Shown piece after piece: positions 41,651-50,076 of a stretch of DNA of 64,000 bases. The position numbers were made by a program, and so were the translations under genes. Origin of the DNA: Methylomicrobium sp. (GTDB lineage Bacteria; Pseudomonadota; Gammaproteobacteria; Methylococcales; Methylomonadaceae); contig JAGXSU010000108.1 in NCBI GenBank assembly GCA_018333785.1, positions 79,301-143,300 of the forward strand, read 5' to 3'. Each line of letters opens with the position of its first letter. Position 1 is the first letter of the stretch. The notes under the pieces are model-generated. The model ran no database searches, was not told where the DNA came from, and worked only from the letters and a program-made list of their open reading frames with translations.

Positions 41651-42970
41651 ATGCAGCTGATAAAATACCAGGCAACTTTTCGCGCCAGATGGCTAGTGCT
41701 GCACCGCTATTTGGCGTTGAGTGCAGGTTTGTTGATGGCGATCATCGGCCTTACGGGCAGTGTGTCTTTGTACCGGGATACGCTGGATACGCTGTTCAAT
41801 CCGGCGCTCGCAATTGAGCGTTCGCAGGGCAATTATCAATCGCTGGATAAAATGCTGGATGCCGTCAAAAAAGTGCATCCTGACCGTCATGGTGCCTGGA
41901 CGCTTGAAATGCCGGATGCTTCGCATGACACCGTAACGGCCTGGTTTGAAAAACCCTATGAAACAACGGGGCAGATTTATGCGCCGTTAATGGTGTCTAT
42001 CAATCCTTACACGGCCGAAGTGGTGGCAAGCCGCCTTTGGGGGCAAACCGCCATGACCTGGCTACTTGATTTGCATAAACAGTTGGCATGGGATGCATTA
42101 GGCTGGCAAATTGTGGGTGGGGTGGGGTTGTTAATGGCCTTATCCGTTTTGTCCGGTCTTTATCTGTGGTGGCCTGCAAGAAAACAGTTGTTTGCGATTT
42201 TTTCAGTTCAACAGAAAAGTCTGATCAAATTTGCGTTCGATGCGCATCGATTGATAGGGCTATTGAGTGCCCTGGCATTGTTGAGTCTGGCATTGACCGG
42301 ATTAAATTTGAGTTTTCCGCAAATACTGGAATCATTTACCGGCTCGACAGGGATGAGTCATGGCGGTAACGGGCCTTTGATTCTGAGTACCGCAGTGCCG
42401 AATAATCGGCCGGTAAAATTGTCCGAAGCGGCATTCATCGCTAAAGCCCCGTTTCCAAAAGCTGAATTAAGACGAATCACAACGCCTTCCGGTGTTGACG
42501 GAACCTTTCAGGTTAATCTTCGGCAGAACAGTGAAATTAACCAAAAACACCCTTTTACGATGGTATGGATAGATCGTTGGAGCGGCCATATCAAGGAAGT
42601 ACGCGATCCGGCCAAGTTTTCTACGGGTGAAAAGCTGATGGCCTGGATGTGGCCGTTGCATACCGGCGAAGCATTAGGCGCCTCCGGTCGCTTCATCTGG
42701 TTTCTTGCCGGAATCAGTCTGTTTCTGTTGTATGTCAGTGGTGTTATGCGCTGGTTACATCGGCATGGCTGGATGCGCGATCAAGCGCTGAATTTCTCGA
42801 AATTCAAAAACTACGACCGGACATTAATGGCCAAATCGCAACGCATCATGCTGATGCTTTGGCGTTTGTTGGGTGAATTCATTCGTTACGCCACCCCGAT
42901 CGTATTAAAAGCGTTGACTGCTTTTTCACGCAAGATAAGTATTGTCTGGGCTGAGTGGCAGCGTCGCTAG
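41651..42970 (+). CDS. PepSY-associated transmembrane protein
   Basis: A 439-residue inner-membrane protein of the PepSY_TM family (iron-uptake-associated or reductase-like membrane proteins). Helices fall near residues 18-40 (LALSAGLLMAIIGLTGSVSLY), 155-177, 200-225 and 350-372; the first is preceded by the conserved W/H pair LVLHRYLAL. Two periplasmic PepSY-like segments lie between. Such proteins often have haem-coordinating histidines and accompany siderophore or copper systems. Neighbouring CopD-like gene suggests a metal-related role, which is inference. Confidence 0.85.
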   Translation: MQLIKYQATFRARWLVLHRYLALSAGLLMAIIGLTGSVSLYRDTLDTLFNPALAIERSQGNYQSLDKMLDAVKKVHPDRHGAWTLEMPDASHDTVTAWFEKPYETTGQIYAPLMVSINPYTAEVVASRLWGQTAMTWLLDLHKQLAWDALGWQIVGGVGLLMALSVLSGLYLWWPARKQLFAIFSVQQKSLIKFAFDAHRLIGLLSALALLSLALTGLNLSFPQILESFTGSTGMSHGGNGPLILSTAVPNNRPVKLSEAAFIAKAPFPKAELRRITTPSGVDGTFQVNLRQNSEINQKHPFTMVWIDRWSGHIKEVRDPAKFSTGEKLMAWMWPLHTGEALGASGRFIWFLAGISLFLLYVSGVMRWLHRHGWMRDQALNFSKFKNYDRTLMAKSQRIMLMLWRLLGEFIRYATPIVLKALTAFSRKISIVWAEWQRR

Positions 42971-43096
42971 TCTTTTTTGCGGGGTGAAGAGTTGATATAG
43001 TTGATTAAAGGCTCATTGCAAAACTGCAAAGGTTTTCACTGTAATTTTTTTTCAAAATGATACGGTAACCTTTGTTTTTTTAAGGAGAACCACACC

Positions 43097-43318
43097 ATGC
43101 CGCAAATGTCATCCGCAACCGCCACACAAGCCGATTTTACAGAATTATTGTGCCAGGAATTTCTTTCATCGAGAGGTTACGGCGCGTTCGCGTTTTTGAG
43201 CGCCTATGATGCCGCTCAGCTATTTACCCGCTATACAAAGCAACACCGCTCTGACAAGGATTTTATTAAAGACTTCGTTCGCAGCTTTGTGGGCGGAAGA
43301 ATCACATTGCCACTCTGA
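43097..43318 (+). CDS. Small conserved-looking cytosolic protein
   Basis: A 73-residue protein preceded by TAAGGAGAACC, a strong ribosome binding site. It appears soluble and helical (FTELLCQEFLSSRGYGAFAFLSAYDAAQLFTRY) and lacks signal or membrane segments. I do not recognise a family. It stands 126 bp after the PepSY gene. Confidence 0.6.
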   Translation: MPQMSSATATQADFTELLCQEFLSSRGYGAFAFLSAYDAAQLFTRYTKQHRSDKDFIKDFVRSFVGGRITLPL

Positions 43319-44109
43319 TGGTTCGTTTTGCCATCCCCTTCTATTAGTTTTTGCTCGTTGACAATCAAGGCAAACTGTTTCTGAATGCCTTATTCTTCTT
43401 GATATTCCACAATTTATCAGATTGCGGACCGTTCATAGTTAGCCTTTATTAAGCATGAACGGTCTGTTACCCATTCCCCGCGGCTTTTAAGGGTTATGTT
43501 AAGCTCGAAGCTGACTTCACCTCACTAAAATATTCCCTCAATACCTTTTTAAATGGCTGATTCATCAACCGACAGCTATGGTGGTCTGTTGGTGTATTTC
43601 CAACAATAACAAAAATGATAGGCTTTTATCTCAAACGATCATCCTGAAATTCGAAGCTAGTCCACGGAAAGCAAGAAAGACAAATAAGCAGCATGCTGAA
43701 GTGCGGACTGTAATTATTTGTATTTCGGCAATCCCTTACCGGGGTAGGCTCTGCCGAAATGACGCGATCGACTTCGGATAAAGAGTTGAGCTGAAACAGG
43801 ATTATAATCAAATTATTTTCTGATTACGTATAAGCTTCAGCCAAAACTGAAATAGTGTGATCCTATGAGTTCTAAAGTTGGCGTCGCCCCGGCATACCCT
43901 CTGGGGCACAAGTGGATTGCCGGGGTCCAAACTGCATGGATGCGAGCAGGGAATCACCCCAATCACAAAAGGATCGTTACATCCGTGTACACTGGATACC
44001 GGCAATCCATGCCGGTATGACGGCTATTTGAAGGGCATCCATTCCGCTGAAAGTCATACGTTATTAGGAATTATTTTTTAAGATTATTGAACGTGAGGCT
44101 TGAGTCCAT
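43319..44109. other. 790-bp intergenic region with palindromes
   Basis: No convincing gene. It holds a perfect 10-bp stem GACCGTTCAT...ATGAACGGTC (43427-43464) and, near 43990-44020, GGATACCGGCAATCCATGCCGGTATGACGGC, related to the CCCGGCAATCCCTGCCGGGATGACG palindromes at 21760 and 58920. A further variant (TTTCGGCAATCCCTTACC...GGTAGGCTCTGCCGAAATGACG) is near 43725-43760. Track ORFs here lack ribosome binding sites. Confidence 0.6.
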
Positions 44110-46230
44110 ATGAGCGCAAATGACAAATGTAACACGGGCGAGGCCTGGGGCTCGCGTTTTGGGGTGATTATCGCGGTTGCCGGTTCGGCTGTGGGATTGG
44201 GCAATTTTTTGCGTTTTCCGGGGCAGGTGGCGGCCAACGGCGGCGGTGCATTCATGGTGCCTTACTTTATCTGCTTCATTTTGGTCGGCATTCCTATTTG
44301 TTGGGCGGAATGGACGATGGGGCGCTATGGTGGAAGGCATGGCTTTAATTCGGTACCGGGCATCTTTTCAGTCTTATGGCGGCATCCGCTCAGTAAATAC
44401 TTTGGTGCGTTAGGCTTGCTGATACCTATCGTTATCTACATGTATTACGTGTACATCGAATCCTGGTGTCTGGCGTATGCCTGGTATTACCTGAACGGTG
44501 ATCTTGATCTGGGCAGGAATCCGGCCGTTTACGGTGCATTTTTCAGTCAATTTACCGGCATGGAGGCGCATGGCAGCGTATTTAAAGACGGCATAAAACC
44601 GGTTTTCTGGTTTTTTTGCATCACCTTTCTGATTAATTTCTATTTCATCTACCGGGGGTTGACGCGCGGTATTGAAACCTTTTGTAAATATGCGATTCCG
44701 TTATTGATTATTGCTGCCGTAGTGGTTGCATTCCGGGTTTTGACGTTACCTGAACAGCCGATACCCAAGCCTTGGCAGACGGTTTTACCGGCAGTGATCA
44801 GTCAAGATCAGTGGCAAAACCTGCAAAAATTAGCCTTGAATCCTCAAACACTGCCGGCAGAATTGAAAGAACAGGTTGAAAAATCTATTGCCGCATACCT
44901 CGATCATCAGTTGAAATCAGCCGATACTCAAATAGCCCAGGAAAACGTGCTCGTTCCGCCTGCAGGTTTTGCCAAAACAGAGGCGGCTTATGCTTTGGCG
45001 ATGGCTGAAATCAGGTCAGCACAACAAGGTAATGCCTACAGAATCTGGCTGGAAAAGGCAAAAGACGCGTTGGACCAAGAGGCTAAATTGGCATTAAGAG
45101 CTTTGGAGAAAGAGGCACTTCAAGCGGATAAAAACAATTCAGCTGAACATCAAGCAAAGATTCACACGCAGCGGTTAGTCTATTTTTCAAAACTTTCTCT
45201 GGAACCAGTAGATCAGTTAGCGGCTACGTTAGCTTCGGTCAACGGAGCAGACAGGTTCGGTAATTTTAATGCCCTGGTTTTGCGTTCAGCTGCTCTTGAG
45301 GTGGCCGAGTTGCCACGAAACGTAAGCAATGGCTTGGGTTACATGTGGAATCCCGATTTTGAAAAACTCAAGGATCCAGCTGTCTGGCTGGCAGCGGCAG
45401 GACAAATCTTTTTTTCGTTATCGGTAGGATTCGGCGTTATTTTGACGTATGCCAGTTATCTTAAAAGAGATGACGATGTCGTACTGTCCGGTTTAACTGC
45501 TTCAGTGACCAATGAGTTTTGTGAAGTCTGTTTAGGCGGATTGGTCGCAATTCCGGCGACCTTTATTTTTCTTGGAACTGCATTGACCATGGAAGCGGTA
45601 GCCGGTTCGACGTTTGGCCTAGGGTTTAATACCTTACCTACAGTATTTGCCGGTATGCCGGACGGTCGCTGGTATGGTGCTTTATGGTTCATGCTTTTAT
45701 TTTTAGCGGCTATCACCAGTTCATTAAGCATGCTGCAACCGGCGATTGCTTTTCTTGAGGAAGGCTTTGGCCTGAAACGACGCGGCAGTGTTGCCGCATT
45801 AGGTTTAATGACCCTCAGCGGCGCTTTGCTGGTGGTTTATTTCTCGGGAAATGCGGTTGCGTTGTCGACGATGGATGACTGGATAGGAACGGTCGGTATT
45901 TTTTTGTTAGCGACGATAGAAGTGATTGTCTTTTCCTGGGTTTTGGGGGTTGATAAAGGGTTGGACGAAGCCAACAGAGGGTCCGATTTATTGATACCCA
46001 AAGCTTTTCGTTTTGTTTTCAAATACATTACCCCGGCCTTTTTATTAGTCATCCTGGGCAGTTGGCTGGTCCAGTCGCTTCCGGCAAAAATCGAGGCGGT
46101 GCGGTCTCAGCCTGAAGTATTACTGATTGTTATATATTTGGTGATCAGTCTGATTTTCTTGGTGTTGATGGTGTCATTAGCGGGTGAAAATTGGCGCAGG
46201 AAGTGCATTTTTGAACAGGAGGAAGTATGA
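44110..46230 (+). CDS. SNF-family sodium-dependent transporter with large hydrophilic insertion
   Basis: A neurotransmitter:sodium symporter-type carrier (LeuT fold), which imports amino acids or similar solutes with sodium. The N-terminus WGSRFGVIIAVAGSAVGLGNFLRFP is the TM1 signature with the unwound substrate/Na site. At 706 residues it is about 200 longer than usual. The excess is a helical hydrophilic stretch of roughly 150-170 residues (about 230-395; DQWQNLQKLAL to LAATLASVNGADRF) between TM5 and TM6, i.e. in an extracytoplasmic loop. A MetS-like subunit gene overlaps its stop. Substrate unknown. Confidence 0.9.
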   Translation: MSANDKCNTGEAWGSRFGVIIAVAGSAVGLGNFLRFPGQVAANGGGAFMVPYFICFILVGIPICWAEWTMGRYGGRHGFNSVPGIFSVLWRHPLSKYFGALGLLIPIVIYMYYVYIESWCLAYAWYYLNGDLDLGRNPAVYGAFFSQFTGMEAHGSVFKDGIKPVFWFFCITFLINFYFIYRGLTRGIETFCKYAIPLLIIAAVVVAFRVLTLPEQPIPKPWQTVLPAVISQDQWQNLQKLALNPQTLPAELKEQVEKSIAAYLDHQLKSADTQIAQENVLVPPAGFAKTEAAYALAMAEIRSAQQGNAYRIWLEKAKDALDQEAKLALRALEKEALQADKNNSAEHQAKIHTQRLVYFSKLSLEPVDQLAATLASVNGADRFGNFNALVLRSAALEVAELPRNVSNGLGYMWNPDFEKLKDPAVWLAAAGQIFFSLSVGFGVILTYASYLKRDDDVVLSGLTASVTNEFCEVCLGGLVAIPATFIFLGTALTMEAVAGSTFGLGFNTLPTVFAGMPDGRWYGALWFMLLFLAAITSSLSMLQPAIAFLEEGFGLKRRGSVAALGLMTLSGALLVVYFSGNAVALSTMDDWIGTVGIFLLATIEVIVFSWVLGVDKGLDEANRGSDLLIPKAFRFVFKYITPAFLLVILGSWLVQSLPAKIEAVRSQPEVLLIVIYLVISLIFLVLMVSLAGENWRRKCIFEQEEV

Positions 46231-46388
46231 CCTTATCCGGTTTGATTGTGATGATAGGTAGCTATCTTTTAGTGGCGGTGTTGATGATATTCTGCTTTTT
46301 CAAAGTCTTGACCAATCCTCAGAGTACACTCAAAGAACATGCTCCATTGGAGATTGATACGCATGATGAGGATCCTCCTTTTGATTAA
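46227..46388 (+). CDS. MetS-like small membrane subunit of the SNF transporter
   Basis: A 53-residue ORF missed by the track. The ATG overlaps the transporter stop (ATGA), and AGGAGGAAGT precedes it. It has one transmembrane helix (LIVMIGSYLLVAVLMIFCFF) and an acidic tail (DTHDEDPPFD). MetS-like small subunits accompany bacterial NSS transporters such as MetP; position, size and topology match, though sequence homology could not be checked. Confidence 0.8.
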   Translation: MTLSGLIVMIGSYLLVAVLMIFCFFKVLTNPQSTLKEHAPLEIDTHDEDPPFD

Positions 46389-46502
46389 GAAGTATCCAAG
46401 TCAGGGCGCCTGGGCATCGTTGACCTGAGTCCCAAGTGCTCTGACTGTTATTTCGGCTTTCATCCCCGATTTCGCTGCGCTTCATCCAGGCTACGAACCA
46501 CT

Positions 46503-47519
46503 TTACTTGGACGTTGAGAAAATGGAAGCATCCAGAAAATCGCTCTGAGATTCAATTAATTTATCGTCTTTTTGTTCAATGAACAAAGCGGAAAGTTTTT
46601 GTTCATTAGCGGCTTTCAAGCCTTCTTCCTGTCCCATGCACAACAAAGCGGTAGACCAGGCGTCTGCAATCGTCGGATTGGGGTGTATCACTGTCACTGA
46701 GACCAGATCGTGAGTTACCGGTCGTCCCGTGCGGCCATCCAGAATATGGCTGTAACGTTTACCGCCGGCATCGAAATAATGGCGATAGGTGCCGGAGGTC
46801 ATGATGGCCGTAGGTAAATCCTTGGGTGTGGTAATGATTTTCTGCACGGTCTGTTTGCCGGGTACCGGCCGTTCAACAGCTATTCGCCAAGCCTGTTGAT
46901 CCGGCTTGTGACCATTGGTTTTCAATTCGCCGCCGATTTCGACCAGGTAGTGTTTTATGCCTTGCGCTTCAAAAATTTGGCTGATGGTTTCGACCGTGTA
47001 ACCTTGAGCAATTGACGAAACATCAACGGTCAATTCCGGACGCAGTTTTTGCAAATGGGTATCATCGATGACTTTCAGTTTATCCAGACCCGAGCGCGCC
47101 AATATGAGTTGAATTTGTTCGTCCGAGGGAATTGCCAATACGTCTTCTCTAAATCCCCACAATTCAAAAAAAGGCTTGATCGTTAAATCGTAACACCCTT
47201 GGCTTTCTTTATGAATCGACTGAGCGATGCGGACCAAGTCGATAATTTCGCTGTCGGTTTCCTGAGCCTCTGTCGTAGGATTTCTGTTGAATTGTTCTAT
47301 GACAGAATCATCACGGTAGTTGGATAACAGCTGATCAATACGCGCCAGTTCTGCTTCAACAGCTTTTTTTATTGCGGCGGAATCAACAGGTGACTCGGAC
47401 CAGTAACTGATGTGATAGCTGGTACCTTGAGTCATACCCTGGAACTTTTGGATGGAGGGTCCTGAACAGGCTGTGAGTATTAAAAACAAACCGATAAAAA
47501 GAGGGCTGAGTATTTTCAA
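46503..47519 (-). CDS. apbE: FAD:protein FMN transferase ApbE
   Basis: ApbE attaches FMN covalently to threonine of flavoproteins such as Nqr/Rnf subunits. A 338-residue exported lipoprotein: lipobox LILTACSG, then QGTSYHISYW, the SNYRDDSVIEQFNR region, DVSSIAQGYTVE (Mg/FAD site) and the C-terminal HILDGRTGRPV and ADAWSTALLCMG. All are typical. Its ATG is 8 bp beyond the antiporter stop, so the two may be co-transcribed (antiporter then apbE). Confidence 0.94.
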   Translation of the reverse strand: MKILSPLFIGLFLILTACSGPSIQKFQGMTQGTSYHISYWSESPVDSAAIKKAVEAELARIDQLLSNYRDDSVIEQFNRNPTTEAQETDSEIIDLVRIAQSIHKESQGCYDLTIKPFFELWGFREDVLAIPSDEQIQLILARSGLDKLKVIDDTHLQKLRPELTVDVSSIAQGYTVETISQIFEAQGIKHYLVEIGGELKTNGHKPDQQAWRIAVERPVPGKQTVQKIITTPKDLPTAIMTSGTYRHYFDAGGKRYSHILDGRTGRPVTHDLVSVTVIHPNPTIADAWSTALLCMGQEEGLKAANEQKLSALFIEQKDDKLIESQSDFLDASIFSTSK

Positions 47520-47527
47520 TGTCTACC

Positions 47528-48493
47528 TCACAAGGCCGAGATGACCAGAAAACCGGTATAAGCTACGAATATCGATAACAGGACTCCGCCTTCTATTCGG
47601 TTGATGCCCCCTTTGCCATCCCTGGAATAGCCCAGGATAAAAATGCCTAGCGTCAGTAACGCCATCACAGGCCAGTCGCGGGTCACAATTTCAGAAGGAA
47701 TTGACATGGGTTGAATAGCCCCGGCAATACCGATTACAGCGGTTGTATTAAAGAGATTCGAGCCTATGATGTTGCCTAATGCGATATCGTCTTCGCCTTT
47801 ACGTGCAGCAATAACTGATGAGGCCAGTTCGGGTAACGAGGTACCGACCGCAACGATCGTCAAACCGATGATCAGGTCGCTGACACCCAGGCTATGCGCT
47901 ATATTCACCGCGCCCCAGACCAACATTCTTGAGCTGACAATCAGTAAAACCAGACCGACGACCACCCAGATGATGCCCTTTTTGAAAGGCATAGGGTGCT
48001 CGATAAGTTCTGCGTCAACTTCTTGAGCCAGGGCATCGCTGCGGTTTTTTATGCCGTGGTAAATCGACCAGCCAACAATAAGCAAAAAGACAGCGAGCAA
48101 GCCGATTGCGTCGATTCGGCTAAGCTCGCCATCGTAAATTTGAAATAATGCAAACAGGGTAACGGCAGCAAGAATAGGCAGTTCTTTTTTGATGATTTGA
48201 GAATGAACCGTAATAGGGCTGATCAGTGCCGTTATGCCCAGAATCATGGCAATATTGGCGATGTTGGAACCATACCCGTTACCTAAAGCCAGGCCGGGGT
48301 TACCTTGCATGGCGGCAAGTGCGGAAACCGTCATTTCGGGTGCAGAAGTGCCAAAACCGACGATGACCATGCCAATCAACAAGGGCGGCATGCCTAAATG
48401 CCGGGCAACGGATGCCGCGCCCTCCACAAAACGGTCTGCACTCCAGACCAGCAACGCGAGTCCCAAGATAATCATAACGATGGACATAGCCAT
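47528..48493 (-). CDS. Calcium/sodium antiporter, CaCA family (YrbG-like)
   Basis: A 321-residue inner-membrane cation exchanger with two inverted five-helix halves. Each has the alpha-repeat motif: GFGTSAPEMTVSALAAMQGN with GNGYGSNIANIA, and AVGTSLPELASSVIAARKGE with GNIIGSNLFNT. The acidic residues of both motifs are present. It probably exports calcium in exchange for sodium or protons. apbE follows. Confidence 0.94.
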   Translation of the reverse strand: MAMSIVMIILGLALLVWSADRFVEGAASVARHLGMPPLLIGMVIVGFGTSAPEMTVSALAAMQGNPGLALGNGYGSNIANIAMILGITALISPITVHSQIIKKELPILAAVTLFALFQIYDGELSRIDAIGLLAVFLLIVGWSIYHGIKNRSDALAQEVDAELIEHPMPFKKGIIWVVVGLVLLIVSSRMLVWGAVNIAHSLGVSDLIIGLTIVAVGTSLPELASSVIAARKGEDDIALGNIIGSNLFNTTAVIGIAGAIQPMSIPSEIVTRDWPVMALLTLGIFILGYSRDGKGGINRIEGGVLLSIFVAYTGFLVISAL

Positions 48494-48686
48494 AAACTCT
48501 CCGTAATAAAGTAAATAAAATAATGCGGCTTAATGATGAAGCGCGATCAACCGGGTGCGGTCAGTGTATTTTTGGTTTTTTATAATCCAGCCCCGGCATA
48601 AGACTTAAAAAATGTGTACGTTGTAGATACGAATTCACTGATTGGGCGTGAATGAAGAATTGAACGCGGTAAGGCGGATCAGATTT

Positions 48687-48763
48687 GTAGGGTGGATTCG
48701 CCGATAGGCAATCCACCATAACTTTGCGGCCTGTGGCGGTTTGCTATCGCGAAACCGCCCTAC
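48687..48763 (-). repeat. REP/iREP pair without central hairpin
   Basis: GTAGGGTGGATTCGCCGATAGGCAATCCACC (48687-48717) and GGCGGTTTGC...GAAACCGCCCTAC (48735-48763), the same family as the 32-40 kb arrays but in the opposite order and only 18 bp apart. The second unit supplies the stop codon of the 52-residue ORF beside it. Confidence 0.85.
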
Positions 48764-48918
48764 AGCCCTGCTATAACTTTTCCATCAGAATCGCGTTGCT
48801 CCACAGGCTGGGTTCGATTAAAGCCCTTTATAGACGCATGGTCTGTGTGAACAACAGAACCAACTTTATTTCCATTTGAATCTAAAATTGAGTATGTCCA
48901 TATATCGGTTTCAGCCAT
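48760..48918 (-). CDS. Small protein, possible cassette gene
   Basis: A 52-residue ORF starting MAETDIWTYSILDSNG with AGGGA before the ATG at 48918. It looks like a compact beta domain (GNKVGSVVHTDHASIKGFNR). The track uses a TTG at 49065, which would run through the attC-like site. The stop codon TAG is the GTAG foot of a REP element (CTG TAG GGCGG), so the C-terminus may be truncated by repeat insertion. No family recognised. Confidence 0.5.
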   Translation of the reverse strand: MAETDIWTYSILDSNGNKVGSVVHTDHASIKGFNRTQPVEQRDSDGKVIAGL

Positions 48919-49004
48919 TGTTCCCTTTGAACGATGACTTTCTTGTTTCAGAGTTTCTCCGGAATTTAGTTTGAGTTTTTCTTTCAATTTTTTCTGCGAT
49001 ATTT

Positions 49005-49056
49005 TTCTAACGCCGCGCTCACCGACTCGTCCAGTAGTGCAGCGCTTGGTTATGCG
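49005..49056 (-). other. attC-like site downstream of higA
   Basis: On the minus strand GCATAACC-AAGCGCTGCAC...GGACGAGTCGGTGAGCGC-GGCGTTAG. GCGCT-G-CAC pairs with GGTG-AGCGC leaving an unpaired G, and the 3-prime end is GCGGCGTTAG. It closely parallels the site at 1219-1267 (shared TGCAC, GGAC, CGGTGA, GCGGCGTTA). It begins just after the higA stop, in the same orientation, as expected for a toxin-antitoxin cassette. The outer boxes deviate from consensus. Confidence 0.45.
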
Positions 49057-49061
49057 ACGAT

Positions 49062-49349
49062 TCAAGCAGCCACAAGCTTTTTAACGTGTAATTCATTGCG
49101 GTGCTGCTCAGCATGCCATAGATCGTATTGGGTCTGTTGCATAAGCCAGCTCTCTGATGACGTATTAAATGCTATGGACAATCGAATTGCCATTTCAGGA
49201 CTGATGCCTGCACGGCCATTGAGCACAGCACTCAGGGTTTTCCGGCTGACGCCAAGGGCCTTAGAAGCCTCAGTAACAGAAAGGTTAAGCGGATCAAGGC
49301 AAAGCTCTTTGATAATTTCGCCAGGATGCGGCGGATTGTGCATTAACAT
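49062..49349 (-). CDS. higA: HigA-family antitoxin
   Basis: A 95-residue helix-turn-helix antitoxin: [11 protein letters not shown], then [37 protein letters not shown] and a C-terminal helix with the family-typical [11 protein letters not shown]. It neutralises the HigB mRNA interferase and represses its own promoter. GAGGT lies 8 bases before the ATG. It follows the frameshifted higB with a 9-bp gap, the usual higBA order. Confidence 0.93.
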   Translation of the reverse strand: MLMHNPPHPGEIIKELCLDPLNLSVTEASKALGVSRKTLSAVLNGRAGISPEMAIRLSIAFNTSSESWLMQQTQYDLWHAEQHRNELHVKKLVAA

Positions 49350-49358
49350 AGTGACACC

Positions 49359-49636
49359 TCAATGATAGTCTTCGTAATTCACTACCTCAACATCCTCACC
49401 TTCAAAACGAAAAGTAACACGCCAATTGCCACTAACCGTGACTGACCATGTACCAGAGCGGTTGCTTGTCAATTCATGCAATCGAAGTCCTGGTAAATCC
49501 ATGTCTTTAGGAGCTATAGAGACGTTGAGTCTGCCGAGAATGAGGCGAAGCTTTTAGCATGGGCTGCCTGTATACCAGCAGTGCTGCCGGATTTGAAAAA
49601 CGTGGCTAAACCTTTGTGTTTGAAGCTTCGAATCAT
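49359..49636 (-). pseudogene. higB: higB toxin gene, frameshifted
   Basis: The start MIRSFKHKGLATFFKSGS and, in another frame, MDLPGLRLHEL ... GTWSVTVSGNWRVTFRFEG ... VVNYEDYH are HigB (RelE-fold mRNA interferase) segments. Reading from 49636, the frame ends after 40 residues. Adding one A to the run at 49552-49555 (AAAAG to AAAAAG) restores a continuous 92-residue toxin of normal length. So the gene carries a one-base deletion in a homopolymer, or the assembly has an error there; ribosomal or transcriptional slippage on the A run is a third possibility. Confidence 0.9.
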
Positions 49637-49644
49637 AGGGCCGG

Positions 49645-49673
49645 ATCGTAACCTGGTGCGTATCAGGTGTCAA
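49645..49673 (-). promoter_or_regulatory. higBA promoter with embedded operator
   Basis: TTGACA, exactly 17 bases, then TACGAT, 9 bases before the higB ATG region. The spacer is an inverted repeat, ACCTG-ATACGCAC-CAGGT (49651-49668), well placed for HigA autorepression. Confidence 0.75.
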
Positions 49674-50076
49674 GATGAGAAATAATGGCCGGTAATGACC
49701 TGATCGCTGTCATTCAATCATATTGAGCGACAGACTGCTAAGGGTCGTAGCGAGGCAATCAAGCCCTACCCAACCAAACCATGAGATATCCCGAAAGTCA
49801 AATTCTAACCACTTGATCGAGTTCAATAATAAAACTGTTGGCTTTCATTCCAACCTCATTTTGCAAATAGCCGTTTATTCTTGCGGTAGCCTGATCTATG
49901 GATGAGTTATGCCTTAAATGGAAGGGCAGATATTAATTGCAGCGGGGGTTACCTGCTTTTCGCAACCCAACCATTAACGCGATGGTCTTGGAAAGTTGGG
50001 CGGGCTATCGCCAGCCGCAACCTACGCGGTTCATCCCATAAGTTGCTCGTTGAATGGTTAGGGCAGATAAACGCCA
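49674..50076. other. 403-bp intergenic region with a GTTGGG-family REP
   Basis: Contains GTTGGGCGGGCTATCGCC...GCAACCTAC (49995-50025), a diverged REP of the second family with its GTAG foot on the minus strand. The track ORFs here have no ribosome binding site or recognisable product. Nothing else seen. Confidence 0.6.

Noticed and set aside
43578-43811. Opposing ORFs in the 43.3-44.1 kb gap
   Set aside because: Mutually antisense, no ribosome binding sites, contain palindromic repeat remnants.
48760-49065. 101-residue ORF with a TTG start
   Set aside because: The N-terminal half translates the attC-like site; the internal ATG at 48918 with its own ribosome binding site is preferred.
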